Origin: Microbacterium kyungheense
GTDB taxonomy: Bacteria > Actinomycetota > Actinomycetes > Actinomycetales > Microbacteriaceae
Direction: 5' to 3'
Assembly: GCF_006783905.1 (NCBI RefSeq)
Contig: NZ_VFPE01000002.1
Span: 1 to 64,000 of the forward strand
DNA: 64,000 bases
The notes under the pieces are model-generated. The model was not told the DNA's origin and did no database searches. It was given only the letters and a program-made list of their open reading frames with translations. Both the position numbers and the translations under genes were made by a program. This document shows, piece after piece, positions 48,721 to 57,426 of this stretch (positions are counted from its first letter, which is position 1; each line of letters starts with the position of its first letter).

Positions 48721-49056
48721 CTACATCCTGGGGGGTCGCTTCATGAGCGCTTGACGACTGAGTCTTGTCCGCGCGCTGAGCGCGTTCCAACTCTGGCCCT
48801 CCCTTCGAAGCAGAGTGACCAGATCATCCCGCTCACGCAGGAGCTTCGACTCCTCGCGATGGATTTCCTCGAGGTCGCGAGACACGGCTCCGAGCCTGTC
48901 GAGCGCGCCACGTGCGCCGCCCCACCGCTTGAGCAGTTGCTTCCCGACTGCTGCCCGTTGCTGAGCGGCGGCGAGTTCAACCGCTGCCCGTTCCTCAGCT
49001 TCGATTGCGCGTGCGATCGCAGATTCACGCTTGGCACTCCGACGTCCGCGGGCCAT
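48721..49056 (-). CDS. Coiled-coil protein with C-terminal HTH-like motif
   Basis: 111 aa from ATG 49056 (MARGRRSAKRESA). The N-terminal half is a long charged helix (AIEAEERAAVELAAAQQRAA) and a second helix LRERDDLVTLLRREGQ. The C-terminus SWNALSARTRLSRQALMKR reads like a short HTH of the kind used by small DNA-binding proteins. A truncated relative is at 45190. Function unknown. Confidence 0.6.
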   Translation of the reverse strand: MARGRRSAKRESAIARAIEAEERAAVELAAAQQRAAVGKQLLKRWGGARGALDRLGAVSRDLEEIHREESKLLRERDDLVTLLRREGQSWNALSARTRLSRQALMKRPPRM

Positions 49057-49270
49057 GTAACCAGGTTGACACGCGATCCCAGTGTTCTCAAGGGATCTGA
49101 GCGTGCCACTCAAGAGTGCCTGCGTGCATTGCTCATTCCTCTTGTCTCTCGCCTCTTGTCTCTCGCCTGTCGTCTCTCTTCTCTCGCCTTTCCTCTCTCG
49201 TCTTTCCGCTCTCGCCTTTCCGCTCGCCTTTCCTCCTGTGCGGCCTTAGCTGAACGGTCGGGGTCGTTCC

Positions 49271-49366
49271 TCACTCGATACCCAACCGGATCGTGCGGTA
49301 CTCGACGCCGACGAGGACGGCCGCATCCTTGTATGTGAGAGCGAGTGAGTTCGACGAGCGGTTCAT
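49271..49366 (-). pseudogene. Truncated duplicate of the excisionase-like gene
   Basis: Thirty-one codons from ATG 49366 match the first half of the protein at 57427-57606 almost exactly (NSLALTYKDAAVLVGVEY then RTIRLG), then hit a TGA. The DNA is nearly identical over about 90 bases, including the start region. Part of a duplicated segment within the element. Confidence 0.82.
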
Positions 49367-49441
49367 GTTCTTCTCATCGCGCACTTGCTGTGTTCAGCGG
49401 GGATTCAGCACGCGTGGGCACGCTGTGAGGAGGAGGGGCGC

Positions 49442-50119
49442 GTGAGGGTTCTGATCGTCGAAGACGAGCGACGGCTGGCGGAGGGGATGAAGCGCGGCCT
49501 GGAGGCCGAGGGCTTCGCCGTCGACATCGCCGCGACGGGCACGGATGGACTGTGGCTGGCCGAACAGCAGCCGTATGCCGCGATCGTGCTGGACCTCATG
49601 CTTCCCGGTGCCAGCGGCTTCGAGGTGTGCCGTCGGCTGCGACAGCAGAGCATCTGGACGCCGGTGCTTGTGGTGACGGCCAAGGACGGCGTGTTCGACG
49701 AAGTCGAAGCGTTGGAGTCGGGTGCTGACGACTATCTCACCAAGCCGTACACATTCGCGATCCTCGTGGCTCGGCTGCGCGCGCTGATTCGCCGAGGATC
49801 CTCACCACGACCGCGCGCCCTGCAGGTCGGCGATCTCACGGTGGACCCCTTCACCCGGCGGGTCGATCGCGCCGGGCAGGTGATAGAGCTCACCGCGCGG
49901 GAGTTCGCGGTGCTCGAGTTCCTGTGTCGACGTCCGGGACAGGTCGTCGGCAAGCGCGCCATCCTCGACGGCGTCTGGGACTTCGGGTTCGACGGCGATC
50001 CAAACATCGTCGAGGTCTACATCCGCCACCTGCGCAACAAGGTGGATCGTCCGTTCGGGCGAGAGAGCATCGAGACGCTCAGGGGTGCGGGCTATCGGAT
50101 GGTGGACGATGCCGGTTGA
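49442..50119 (+). CDS. OmpR-family response regulator (element-borne, plus strand)
   Basis: 225 aa from GTG 49442, with AGGAGGGG upstream. Receiver: LIVEDERRLAEGMKRGLEAE, phosphoacceptor Asp51 in IVLDLMLPGASGFE, and YLTKPY. DNA-binding winged helix: ELTAREFAVLEFLCRRPGQVV and NIVEVYIRHLRNKVD. This resembles the CutR/TcrA group of actinobacterial regulators. It overlaps the kinase gene by 11 bases. The PepSY gene at 51548 is a likely target. Confidence 0.92.
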   Translation: MRVLIVEDERRLAEGMKRGLEAEGFAVDIAATGTDGLWLAEQQPYAAIVLDLMLPGASGFEVCRRLRQQSIWTPVLVVTAKDGVFDEVEALESGADDYLTKPYTFAILVARLRALIRRGSSPRPRALQVGDLTVDPFTRRVDRAGQVIELTAREFAVLEFLCRRPGQVVGKRAILDGVWDFGFDGDPNIVEVYIRHLRNKVDRPFGRESIETLRGAGYRMVDDAG

Positions 50120-51446
50120 CGGGCAAACGGCTGGCCGCCCCGTCGGCGTGCGGGTCCGGGTCACTGCGGTCGCCACGGGCGTCGTCGCGATCGCACTGGT
50201 GGTCGGTGCGCTCGCACTGTGGTTCCTGGTCCGATTCTCGCTCTACGGCGGACTCCGCGAAGGGGCTGCACAGGACGCGTCGGCGATCTCCTCCCAGATG
50301 GAGGAGGGCGCCGGCACCGGATTCGGGGAGCTGGACGATGACCGCCTGCTGCAGGTGCTCGATGCGAACGGCATCGTGGTCGTGCGCAGCGAGGGGGCGC
50401 CGCTGAGCCCGGTGACGTCGGTGACACGACCCGCGCAGACGGTGCAGGTCGGCGGGACGACGTACGTGGTGGCGGTGGAGCAGGCGACGAGCGACCGCGC
50501 AGTCATAGCCGGTCGCCCCACTTCCACGGCCGACACGACGCTCGCCACGGTGGCAGTGGCCCTGGCCGTCGGTGTTCCGGTCCTCGTCGCCCTTGTCGCG
50601 GTGGTGACGTGGGCAGGCGTCGGCCGATCCCTGGCGCCGGTGGAGCGGCTGCGTCGTCAGGTGGGGGAGGTGACCTCCCGGACCCTCGGTCGCCGGGTGG
50701 ATGAGCCGGGCACGCGCGACGAGATCGACAGGCTGGCGTCGACGCTGAACGACATGCTCGCCCGGCTGGACGTGGCGTCGGCGTCTCAGCGGCGCTTCAT
50801 CTCCGACGCGTCGCACGAGTTGAGATCCCCGTTGACCACGTTGCGCCAGTATGCGGAGCTCGCCCGAGATCACCCGGATCGTGTCGACCATGCGGAGCTG
50901 TCGGCAGCCGTGCTGAGTGAAGGCGCGCGCATGGAGGAGCTGGTGCAGGGTCTACTGCTGCTCGCCAAGGCCGATGAGGCCGCCCTCAGCCTGCAAGCCC
51001 GAGAGGTCGACCTGGACGACATCCTGCTCGGAGAGGCAGCACGGCTGAAGACGCTCGGATCCGTGACGACGGATGCCACCCGTGTCGGTGCCACGCGGGT
51101 CATCGGCGATCCCGCACTCCTGCGGCAGCTCGTCCGCAACCTGATCGACAACGCCGCGCGTCACGCCCGGTCGCGGGTCGCGCTCGCGGCCAGGGATGAG
51201 GGGGATCTGGCCGTCATCACGGTCAGCGACGACGGTCCCGGCATCCCCGAGGCCGACCGGCTGCAGGTGCTCGAGCGGTTCGTGCGTCTCGACTCTGGAC
51301 GAGCTCGCGGAGAGGGCGGCAGCGGACTGGGGCTGTCGATCGTCGACGAGATCGCGAGGGCCCACCACGGCCGTGTGCGGATCGACGCGGACCCGGAGCT
51401 CGGCGGCGCGCGGGTGATCGTGGAGCTGCCCGCCGCTGCGTCCTGA
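50109..51446 (+). CDS. Sensor histidine kinase (partner of 49442)
   Basis: 445 aa. Two membrane helices (about 19-42 and 145-170) enclose a ~100-residue extracellular sensor domain. A HAMP segment (VGRSLAPVERLRRQVGEVTS) precedes the phosphoacceptor RRFISDASHELRSPLTTL, N box RNLIDNAARHARS, and ATP-binding DDGPGIPEAD and GGSGLGLSIV. It overlaps the response-regulator gene. Confidence 0.92.
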   Translation: MPVDGQTAGRPVGVRVRVTAVATGVVAIALVVGALALWFLVRFSLYGGLREGAAQDASAISSQMEEGAGTGFGELDDDRLLQVLDANGIVVVRSEGAPLSPVTSVTRPAQTVQVGGTTYVVAVEQATSDRAVIAGRPTSTADTTLATVAVALAVGVPVLVALVAVVTWAGVGRSLAPVERLRRQVGEVTSRTLGRRVDEPGTRDEIDRLASTLNDMLARLDVASASQRRFISDASHELRSPLTTLRQYAELARDHPDRVDHAELSAAVLSEGARMEELVQGLLLLAKADEAALSLQAREVDLDDILLGEAARLKTLGSVTTDATRVGATRVIGDPALLRQLVRNLIDNAARHARSRVALAARDEGDLAVITVSDDGPGIPEADRLQVLERFVRLDSGRARGEGGSGLGLSIVDEIARAHHGRVRIDADPELGGARVIVELPAAAS

Positions 51447-51481
51447 CCCGCCGCGGCCGGGCGGGGACAGCTCTGAGGAAC

Positions 51482-51499
51482 GGTTCAGCGGCGGTTCAG
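51482..51499. promoter_or_regulatory. 11-bp-phased direct repeat before the PepSY gene
   Basis: GGTTCAG at 51482-51488 and 51493-51499 is an exact 11-bp period. It lies 49 bases before the PepSY-like start and after the kinase. The site shares GGTTC with the repeat at 10732. Probably bound by the OmpR-type regulator at 49442. Confidence 0.62.
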
Positions 51500-51547
51500 C
51501 CCCGCGGATCGACACTGAAGGGGTCTCGAAGGAAAGGAGCCGAACTC

Positions 51548-51961
51548 ATGCGTAAGCGAATGATCGGCATCGTCAGCACCGCCGCAGCGCTCACCCTCGT
51601 CGCGGGGGGCACAGTCACCGCGATCGCCGCCACCGGCGGCCTGTCGGGAGGGGGTAACGACGACTCCTCCACGGCGATCACCGGCCCGGCACTCGATAGA
51701 GCAACGGCTGCGGCCATCGCGGCGGCAGGACCTGGGACTGTCACCGAGTCGGAGGCGGGCGGAGACGAAGCGGCGTATGAGATCGAGCTGAAGCTCGACG
51801 CGGGCGGTTCCGTCGACGTGCGGCTGGACAGCTCGTTCACGGTCACGGGGGTCTCGTCCAACGACGAGCAGGGCGACGACCACGGCAAGGGCGCCGACGA
51901 CAGCAGCAACCACAATGAAGGCCCGCAGGGAGACGGCGATGGCGAGACCGCTGACGACTGA
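51548..51961 (+). CDS. PepSY-domain-like secreted or membrane-anchored protein
   Basis: 137 aa. An N-terminal signal/anchor helix (RMIGIVSTAAALTLVAGGTV) is followed by a single PepSY-like module: ITGPALDRATAAAIAAAGPG, YEIELKLDAGGSVDVRLDSS. The acidic tail is rich in Asp, Gly and Asn. PepSY proteins are often induced by adjacent two-component systems and may modulate proteases. The position after a kinase fits. Confidence 0.8.
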   Translation: MRKRMIGIVSTAAALTLVAGGTVTAIAATGGLSGGGNDDSSTAITGPALDRATAAAIAAAGPGTVTESEAGGDEAAYEIELKLDAGGSVDVRLDSSFTVTGVSSNDEQGDDHGKGADDSSNHNEGPQGDGDGETADD

Positions 51962-52032
51962 ATCCGGCCACGACTGCTCCGAGAGGGGCTTGCCGATCTG
52001 CGGCGGCCCCTCTCGCGCGGCGAACGACGCGC

Positions 52033-53031
52033 TCAGCGTCGGGGCCGTGGCAGTCGCAGCGTGAGGGTAGTCCCGTCGCCCGAGGTGGCGGTGACCTCGA
52101 CACTCCCCCCGAACCTGCCGACCGTGTCCTGCACGAGGTTCAGCCCGATCCCGAACCCGACGCTGCTGCTGCCGCCGCCGTCCACAGTCGACGAGGAGCG
52201 GGCGAACCTGTCGAAGATGCGGCCGGGATCGATCCCGCTGATGCCGCCGCCCTGATCCGAGACAGAGATGAGCGTCCAACGGCGATCGCCGGCCGCGGTC
52301 ACCCTCACCACGGAGCCTGCCGGCGAGTGCTTCACGGCGTTGTCGAGCAGCGCCACGAGCGCGCGGTGCAGGCTGGTGTCGGGGATCGCGGCGGCGAGGT
52401 CGTCGGGTACGGCGACCGTCTCGAGGGTCACCTGCTTCTCTTGCGCGAGGAGCCGCATGGCCGCCACGGCGCCGTCGATCACCGGCCGGATCGCGATGGG
52501 CTTCGCGTCGCCGGTGGCCGTGGTGTCGACCGAGTCGAGGAGGTCGTTGACCACGTTGATGATGTTGCGCGAGTCGTCGCGCAGTTCGCCCACCAGTGCA
52601 CGATGCGGGTCGTCCGCGGCGAGCGACCGCTCCAGCACCTGCAGCCGGGTGTCGAGCACGGCCAGTGGTGTGCGCAGCTCGTGCGAGGCGTCGGCCACGA
52701 AGCGGCGCTGCCTGCTCAGTGCGTCGACGAGCGGAGCCACCGCACGGCGAGTGGCGAGCAGCCCGAGCAGCCCTGCCGACGCGACCGCGAGCACTCCGAT
52801 GGAGACACCGCCGACGATGATGTCGAGTCCCCCGACGTCGACCATCTCTTCATGGCGGCTCGGGTCGAACACCTCCCTCAGCGGCACCTGGGTGAGCACG
52901 AACGTCAGCCCGGCTGCGAGCACCGCGAGCACCAGGAGCGACACGGCTATGGTGAGCCACACCCCGACGCGGACCGCCGTACGCCGCACGAGCAGCGCGT
53001 CCGCGTCCATCGCCTGCGACCGACGGGTCAC
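52033..53031 (-). CDS. Sensor histidine kinase (partner of 53028)
   Basis: 332 aa with two membrane helices (about 20-42 and 68-92) and a short external loop. Phosphoacceptor: RRFVADASHELRTPLAVL; N box LLDNAVKHSPAG; ATP-binding DQGGGISGID and GFGIGLNLV. Closely resembles the chromosomal kinase at 10814 in layout and motifs. It starts at a GTG overlapping the regulator stop (GTGA). Confidence 0.92.
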   Translation of the reverse strand: MTRRSQAMDADALLVRRTAVRVGVWLTIAVSLLVLAVLAAGLTFVLTQVPLREVFDPSRHEEMVDVGGLDIIVGGVSIGVLAVASAGLLGLLATRRAVAPLVDALSRQRRFVADASHELRTPLAVLDTRLQVLERSLAADDPHRALVGELRDDSRNIINVVNDLLDSVDTTATGDAKPIAIRPVIDGAVAAMRLLAQEKQVTLETVAVPDDLAAAIPDTSLHRALVALLDNAVKHSPAGSVVRVTAAGDRRWTLISVSDQGGGISGIDPGRIFDRFARSSSTVDGGGSSSVGFGIGLNLVQDTVGRFGGSVEVTATSGDGTTLTLRLPRPRR

Positions 53032-53693
53032 AGCATCCCCAGCCGATATCCGAGGCCGCGCACAGTCGTGACGATGTCGGGTTCCGTCTTGCGGCGAAGA
53101 TAGTGCACGTACGTGTCGACCGTGCCGGGAGAGTCCGTCGCGTCGAAGACGCTGCGGAGGATCTCATCCCGCCCGAAGGTCTTCTGCGGATGCCCGGCGA
53201 GCAGCTTCAGCAGAGCGGATTCACGCTCCGTGAGGATCGTGCGCCCGTCGTACGGCGAATAGACGGAGCGCGAGTCCGGGTAGAACTCCCAGGGCCCGAT
53301 GCGCACGAACGGGCCCTCGCCGTCGGCGACACGCCGGATCGCGCGAAGGCGTGCGAACAGCTCGTCGAAGTCGAACGGCTTCACCAGGTAGTCGTTCGCA
53401 CCCGCATCCAGGCCCCGCACCTTGTCTTGCACGGTGCCCAGCGCCGTGAGCATGAGCATCGGCGTCGTCGTCCCGCTTCGGCGCAGGGTCTCGACGATCG
53501 ACACCCCGTCGATCCCCGGCAGTCGGCGGTCGACGACGAGCACGTCGAACCTGCTCTCGAGAGCCTTCTCGAGAGCGGCGTTCCCGTCGACGATCAGCTC
53601 GGCGTCGTAGACCTCGCTGAGCACCCGCACCATCAGCGGACCGAGCTGGGGGTCATCCTCAGCGAGCAGCAGCCTCGGCCGATCATCCGACAT
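53028..53693 (-). CDS. OmpR-family response regulator (partner of 52033)
   Basis: 221 aa from ATG 53693 with GGAGAG upstream. Receiver motifs LLLAEDDPQLGPLM, phosphoacceptor Asp in VLVVDRRLPGIDG, and YLVKPFD. Winged helix: ESALLKLLAGHPQKTFGRDE and DTYVHYLRRK. The VVDRRLPG and YVHYxRRK segments are shared with the chromosomal regulator at 11821, so these two systems are paralogues. Confidence 0.92.
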   Translation of the reverse strand: MSDDRPRLLLAEDDPQLGPLMVRVLSEVYDAELIVDGNAALEKALESRFDVLVVDRRLPGIDGVSIVETLRRSGTTTPMLMLTALGTVQDKVRGLDAGANDYLVKPFDFDELFARLRAIRRVADGEGPFVRIGPWEFYPDSRSVYSPYDGRTILTERESALLKLLAGHPQKTFGRDEILRSVFDATDSPGTVDTYVHYLRRKTEPDIVTTVRGLGYRLGML

Positions 53694-53819
53694 CACGCTC
53701 TCCTTCCCGCATCCGCCCTCGATGCCCAAGGGTACGGCGGGGACCCTCGACGGCGACCGACTCGCGGTATCCCGAGCCGAGTCTGCTCGCAGACCGGCTC
53801 GCCGGCCAGTCGGTCGCCG

Positions 53820-54566
53820 TCAGTCCGTCGCTGCCGCCGCACCGCCCTGATCCCTGGGGGCGGCGAACCAGCTCCACATGCTGACGACACGGTCGACCGC
53901 GAGGGCGGCCACGGGAACGAGCAGCATGGATGCTGCGACGTCGGTGGGATAGTGCACTCCGAGGTATATCCGTGACCACGCGGTGATCAGCACGATCACC
54001 GCCCCGGCGGCGATGGGACCGCCCCGAGAACCTGCCGGCGCGAGGACGACGATCAGCGCGCAGACCAGAGCCGCAGCGAACGCGGTGTGACCGCTGGGGT
54101 AGCTGAAGGTCGCGGGATCGGGGATGACCGCCGGCGAGAGCAGCGCGGGGTCGGGGCGAGGTCGCTCCACGACCGGCTTGATGGCTTCGGCGAGCACCCA
54201 GGGGACCCCCAGCACGACGAAGATCCGCAGCGGAGGACGCCAGGATCTGGTCAGGAGGAGCGCCCATGCCAGGCTGATCGCCACGACCAGCACCGCCCCG
54301 GCGGGCCCGAACACCGTGTTGATCGTCAACGCGACGAGGTCGAAGACCGCGTTGTGCGCACCGTGGACAGCCTCGACCATGCGCATCTCGTCAGCCGACC
54401 ACGTCGGCGAAGCCACGATCGCCAGCCCTGCGCCGATGACCGCGGCGATCGTGACGGCGGCGATCGCCAGAATCGGCCACATGCTTCCAGGGCGGGCGCG
54501 GACCGCGCCCACAGTGCCGTTCGCGTCGTCGTGCGCGGACGCGGCGCGACGAAGCGGATCCGTCAT
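53820..54566 (-). CDS. PAP2-family phosphatase
   Basis: 248-aa membrane phosphatase of the PAP2 family. The three motifs are complete: KPVVERPRP (KX6RP), YPSGHTAFAA (PSGH) and SRIYLGVHYPTD (SRX5HX3D). Membrane helices flank them. It could dephosphorylate a lipid carrier such as undecaprenyl diphosphate or another lipid phosphate. It overlaps the next membrane protein gene by ATGA. The operon continues to the two-component pair. Confidence 0.9.
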   Translation of the reverse strand: MTDPLRRAASAHDDANGTVGAVRARPGSMWPILAIAAVTIAAVIGAGLAIVASPTWSADEMRMVEAVHGAHNAVFDLVALTINTVFGPAGAVLVVAISLAWALLLTRSWRPPLRIFVVLGVPWVLAEAIKPVVERPRPDPALLSPAVIPDPATFSYPSGHTAFAAALVCALIVVLAPAGSRGGPIAAGAVIVLITAWSRIYLGVHYPTDVAASMLLVPVAALAVDRVVSMWSWFAAPRDQGGAAAATD

Positions 54567-55828
54567 CCGAGCGTCTCCTGCAGCGTCGCTAGTGCGGCCT
54601 TCTCCTGCGCGGCGTCGGGGGTGCTGGCGCGGATGGCCGAGAGCACGTCGTCGATCTGGCCGTCGAGCACAGTCCACCCGGTCTCGTCCAGAGGCTCCAG
54701 CGTGGACTGGGCATCGTCCCATGCCCTCTCCAGCTCTTTGGCCTTCGCTGTCGCGGCGCCCTGATCGCCTGCGGCGACGGCATCCGAAGCATCCTGCACG
54801 ATCGCGCGGAACGCGGCGACCTTCGCCGCAGGCAAGTGCTCGGTGGCCGACTGCCCCGGCGCGAGCGTGGCCGCGACCACCGGGCCCTCCTCTTCACTCG
54901 CCGGGGCGGTCCCGTGCGGCTGCGCGGCCGCACCGATGAGCAGCCCCGCGGTGGCGAGGGCCAGCACGCCGTACCCCGCCAGGACCAGTCGCTCCCGCCG
55001 CGGGTTGCTGCGGACGGCGTGCCGCTGCTGCTTCGGACCGCCCTGGTCCGCATGGATGACGTCGGAGCGCGACACCGTCAGGAAGATCACGGTGGCGAGG
55101 ATCGCGCCGAGGAACAGGACGCTCGTCCAGCCCACCCCGAGGCCGATACCGCCCTGGTCGGCCGGCAGCCCGAGCCAGTCGCCGAGGTTCGCGCCCAGCG
55201 GGCGGGTGAGGATGTAGGCGAGCCAGAAGGCGAGCACCGAGTTGGCGCCCAGGCGCCACCCGATCACGACGCCCACGATGAGTCCGGCCGGCAGGAGCAC
55301 GGAGATTCCCGGCGCCCACCCGGTGAGCTCGAGGATCCAGTCGCCCGCGGCGGTACCCAGCGCGAAGGTGACCAGGATGGCGAGCCAGTAGAACAGCTCC
55401 CTCGGCGTCGTGGTGATGCTGTGGATCGAGAGCGTGCGTTGCGTGCTCCACCACACGCCGAACACCCCCGCGAGCAGGGCCGCGAACACCGTCGTGCTCA
55501 GCGCGAGGGGAACCCCGAGGCTGTCGGTGAGGATGTCGGTGTACAGGGTGCCAGTCACGCTGACGACGACGACGGTGAGCCAGTACACGAACGGCACGTA
55601 TCGTCGGAGCGCGAGCTGCCATGTCAGCACCAGGGCGAGGACCACGGTGAAGATGACGGCCGTCATCTCCAGCCCCACGCCGAGGGTCATGTTGATCCAG
55701 TCCGCGAAGCTCTCGCCGACGGTCGTGCAGAGGATCTTGATGATCCAGAACCAGAGGGTGACCTCGGGCACCTTGCTGAGCATCTCGCGCCGGCGGCGTG
55801 CCACGGGCGTCAGGTCGACTGTCTCCAT
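54563..55828 (-). CDS. COG4705-type membrane protein with extracellular C-terminal domain
   Basis: 421 aa. The first ~260 residues hold eight or so membrane helices with the family pattern PEVTLWFWIIKILCTTVGES and TRPLGANLGDWLG. A ninth helix (VLALATAGLLIGAAA) precedes a soluble ~90-residue domain rich in Ala and Glu (AVAAGDQGAATAKAKELERA). Members of this family are uncharacterised. It is the first gene of an operon continuing to PAP2 and the two-component pair, and OmpR-type repeats sit just upstream. Confidence 0.82.
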   Translation of the reverse strand: METVDLTPVARRRREMLSKVPEVTLWFWIIKILCTTVGESFADWINMTLGVGLEMTAVIFTVVLALVLTWQLALRRYVPFVYWLTVVVVSVTGTLYTDILTDSLGVPLALSTTVFAALLAGVFGVWWSTQRTLSIHSITTTPRELFYWLAILVTFALGTAAGDWILELTGWAPGISVLLPAGLIVGVVIGWRLGANSVLAFWLAYILTRPLGANLGDWLGLPADQGGIGLGVGWTSVLFLGAILATVIFLTVSRSDVIHADQGGPKQQRHAVRSNPRRERLVLAGYGVLALATAGLLIGAAAQPHGTAPASEEEGPVVAATLAPGQSATEHLPAAKVAAFRAIVQDASDAVAAGDQGAATAKAKELERAWDDAQSTLEPLDETGWTVLDGQIDDVLSAIRASTPDAAQEKAALATLQETLG

Positions 55829-55854
55829 CACACAGCGGACGGTACGCACCGCCG

Positions 55855-55871
55855 TCTAAGGCGACTCTAAG
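55855..55871. promoter_or_regulatory. 11-bp-phased direct repeat at the head of the membrane-protein operon
   Basis: TCTAAG at 55855-55860 and 55866-55871 is an exact 11-bp period, 27 bases upstream of the COG4705 start. The operon it heads encodes the regulator at 53028, which is likely to bind here. Confidence 0.6.
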
Positions 55872-56038
55872 AAGCGACCGGAAGCGGTCTTTCAGGCGAC
55901 GCAGGTCCCTTCGGCGCCAAGTTGGGTGCCCGTCACCGCCCGTTCGGCTCCGGATCGCGAGCCCGTTCTGGGGCTCCCGCGGGCCTCAGACGCGCACAGT
56001 CGCCACAGGTCACACATCCCATCCCGGGTGACGATGCG

Positions 56039-56437
56039 TCAGCTCGGTGCAAGTGCTCTCACGCGGTTGTTACGTGCGTTGTGCTCCAGTTCGACCAGAC
56101 CGAGTTCCTCCAGGAGGGGTGGAAGGTACATCCCGAACCGGCCTCGATAGCCTTTTCGCGTGCCGTACCAGCCTCCGACCGGGTTGTTCCCCGCACGACC
56201 CCACGCTTCCACCGTGCCCTCGCTCGCAGGCTTCTGCTCGTCGGCTGCGCCGAGTGGCACCCAGTCGGCTTGTTCGAGAAGCCATTCGTGGAGGTCATTG
56301 ATCGCGCGTGCCTGGTAAGTCAGGCGTGTGCTGCCCACCTGGCACACGAGCTGCTCGCCGTCCCGGTACATCGTGTACTCCGAGGTGCCCGGCGCCGTGC
56401 GCAGCACCCATGGATCGGAGTCGGTCCCTGCCGCCAT
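56039..56437 (-). CDS. Conserved ~132-aa protein, intact paralogue of the pseudogene at 38858
   Basis: 132 aa, opening AAGTDSDPWVLRTAPGTSEY then TMYRDGEQLVCQVG; the middle has VPLGAADEQKPASEGTVEAW and the end RGRFGMYLPPLLEELGLVEL then EHNARNNRVRAL. A family of uncharacterised actinobacterial proteins, possibly a DNA- or nucleotide-interacting domain. The position in the integrative element contrasts with the decayed chromosomal copy. Confidence 0.82.
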   Translation of the reverse strand: MAAGTDSDPWVLRTAPGTSEYTMYRDGEQLVCQVGSTRLTYQARAINDLHEWLLEQADWVPLGAADEQKPASEGTVEAWGRAGNNPVGGWYGTRKGYRGRFGMYLPPLLEELGLVELEHNARNNRVRALAPS

Positions 56438-56693
56438 CTCTCTGCCTCCCAGTCCCTGCCCTCAGTGTGGTCGCACGGGCTGCCTCCGGCAAGACGCAGA
56501 CTATTGGCGTGAGCGGATAGCGGGCGACCTCTTGGCTGGTTGCTCCAGCTCGGTCGAGCGTCCCCGGCATGCGGGCGCGACGGACAGCGCCTGCGGCGCA
56601 CCGCGAGAGGGATTGTCGGAGTCCGGAGGCGCTCGTCTGACAAACGAGGACTGGAAGCGAGCCGCGGCGTCAGCCAGAGTCGGCTTGTGCGCG
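56438..56693. other. Gap without a recognisable gene
   Basis: The first ~60 bases keep homology with the sequence upstream of the pseudogene at 38858. The rest has only short frames with no family signature. Confidence 0.55.
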
Positions 56694-57404
56694 CTACGCA
56701 ACGGATCGACCGGGCCGATTTGCGCAGACTGCGCACGTGCCATCGGTAGAGGGCTTGTGCCCATCTACCGTGCAGTCCCAGCCGGGGATCGTGAGACGGC
56801 CCTGCCGGGCTTCCAGCACCGCTCTGGCGCGTGCGCAGGCGCTGCAGGGCTTCGGAGTGCCGGTCGGGTGTTTCGTGCAGAAGGGTGAGTCCGCGTTATG
56901 CGTGACGTGGGCCGTCTTCTCACGCGTCGCGTTGGCTCCGCTCTTCGATTGATCAGAGGAGCCTGGCCCTACGTTCGCTGTCATGTCACGCGTGCTGTCA
57001 GGCGTCCCGTCACTGATGGCTTGCCTGTGCATCACGCGCGGCCCGGGGTGGTCCGCAATAGCGGCTCGCTGCCGGTCGCGGTACTCCTTCTGGCGTGGTC
57101 TCGCGCCCTCGCGGTAGCGTTCGACCTCCTCAGCCGTCGACTGCCGCAAAGTGCTCGTCCAACCCACGAGGCGGTAGCCGTCGTCGACGCGCTTCCAGAG
57201 GCCGGCGCGTTCCAGTTCGTCAAACGCCGCAGGGTCGTCGCCCTCCGGGTGCAGGTATTTCGTGTAGCGGGTCGGCACCGACCCGTCCGTGCCCTGACTG
57301 CTGCACCACATGAGGGCGCTGACGAGGACTCGGAAGGCGCGGTCACTGAGATTGTCGATGCGAATGCTCCCGAGCCATTCGGCAGGAAGGCGTGCGTCGA
57401 GCAT
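56694..57404 (-). CDS. Element protein with winged-helix-like N-terminus and Cys/His C-terminus
   Basis: 236 aa. The N-terminal ~100 residues (IDNLSDRAFRVLVSALMWCS and DELERAGLWKRVDDGYRLVG) resemble the N-terminal DNA-binding domain of phage/plasmid replication-associated proteins. The C-terminus has paired cysteine sites (CTKHPTGTPKPCSACARAR and CTVDGHKP..CAVCANRP) likely to bind zinc. Probably involved in replication or regulation of the element. No symbol can be given. Confidence 0.65.
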   Translation of the reverse strand: MLDARLPAEWLGSIRIDNLSDRAFRVLVSALMWCSSQGTDGSVPTRYTKYLHPEGDDPAAFDELERAGLWKRVDDGYRLVGWTSTLRQSTAEEVERYREGARPRQKEYRDRQRAAIADHPGPRVMHRQAISDGTPDSTRDMTANVGPGSSDQSKSGANATREKTAHVTHNADSPFCTKHPTGTPKPCSACARARAVLEARQGRLTIPGWDCTVDGHKPSTDGTCAVCANRPGRSVA

Positions 57405-57426
57405 GACGCTCAGGTGCAGCCGCGAC

